Positions 7,429-7,609 of a stretch of 7,609 nucleotides of DNA are shown here, in pieces (within the stretch, counting starts at the first letter, position 1; every line of letters starts with the position of its first letter). A program made the position numbers and the translations under genes. The notes beneath the pieces were generated by a model. It made no database searches. It had not been told where the DNA came from and was given only the letters and a program-made list of their open reading frames with translations. This stretch comes from Gracilibacteraceae bacterium (lineage in GTDB: Bacteria; Bacillota; Desulfitobacteriia; Desulfitobacteriales; Syntrophobotulaceae), in the NCBI GenBank assembly GCA_031263945.1, contig JAISEW010000012.1, positions 1 through 7,609 of the forward strand. The letters run 5' to 3'.

Positions 7429-7609
7429 ATGACAAACAAGCGCAGCAAGATCATACTGGTGGACGATAATCTGGCTAATTTGTCCATGGGCAAAAACATT
7501 CTGAAGACCTTTCACGAGGTCTATCCGGTCCCTTCGGCGGCCAAGCTCTTTGAGTGCCTGAGACGGTTTATCCCGGACCTGATCCTTTTGGATATCGAGA
7601 TGCCGGAGA
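7429..7609 (+). CDS. Response regulator, N-terminal receiver domain only (cut by window edge)
   Basis: Sixty codons are visible from the ATG at 7429 before the window ends. The protein begins MTNKRSKIILVDDNLANLSM. The acidic pair D12/D13 and the phosphoacceptor D55 in LILLDIEMPE are those of a CheY-like receiver domain. The conserved Thr and Lys and any output domain lie beyond the right edge, so it is unknown whether this protein binds DNA, has an enzymatic output such as HD-GYP or a cyclase, or is a lone receiver. Because it sits 28 bp after a hybrid kinase ending in an HPt domain, it most likely takes its phosphoryl group from H803 of that kinase. It is too short to be an independent ORF of note but is unambiguous from its motifs and its strong ribosome binding site. 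Confidence 0.92.
   Translation, partial: MTNKRSKIILVDDNLANLSMGKNILKTFHEVYPVPSAAKLFECLRRFIPDLILLDIEMPE

Overview
The window reads as chromosomal DNA from a fairly GC-rich bacterium. Coding GC is high (by eye a little under 60%), the divergent spacer is more AT-rich, and the kinase and its downstream gene have strong AGGAGG-type ribosome binding sites. The style of the hybrid kinase and of the MalT-like regulators suggests an anaerobic Clostridia-type Firmicute, possibly another gut-associated anaerobe group. That is an impression from family resemblance, not something the sequence proves.

Layout: positions 1-4297 are read leftward and hold two tandem paralogous genes for very large LuxR-type transcription regulators (STAND ATPase + helical-repeat sensor + HTH). 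The first-transcribed gene (1736-4297, 853 aa) is complete. The second (1739 to beyond the left edge) starts inside the stop codon of the first through an ATGA overlap and is cut by the window edge after 579 codons. The two genes align with one constant offset of 2558 bp and no net insertion or deletion, so they arose by head-to-tail gene duplication. A legible sigma-70 promoter for this operon lies at 4346-4374. A non-coding divergent spacer (4298-4589) follows. Rightward from 4590 comes a membrane-bound hybrid sensor histidine kinase (936 aa: Cache-like sensor, HisKA/HATPase, receiver, HPt, C-terminal helical tail). After 28 bp comes the first 60 codons of a response regulator, cut by the right edge.

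How it fits together: the kinase carries H337, D644 and H803, and the next gene supplies a receiver Asp (D55). Together these could form a four-step phosphorelay, with the downstream regulator as terminal acceptor. The paired LuxR-type regulators are divergently transcribed from the kinase operon and may control it, themselves, or a target outside the window; nothing here identifies the signal. No RNA genes, CRISPR arrays, insertion sequences or terminators were seen. All the families are known. The less usual points are the translationally coupled paralogue pair, the uneven conservation between the copies, and the conserved-looking tail after the HPt domain.
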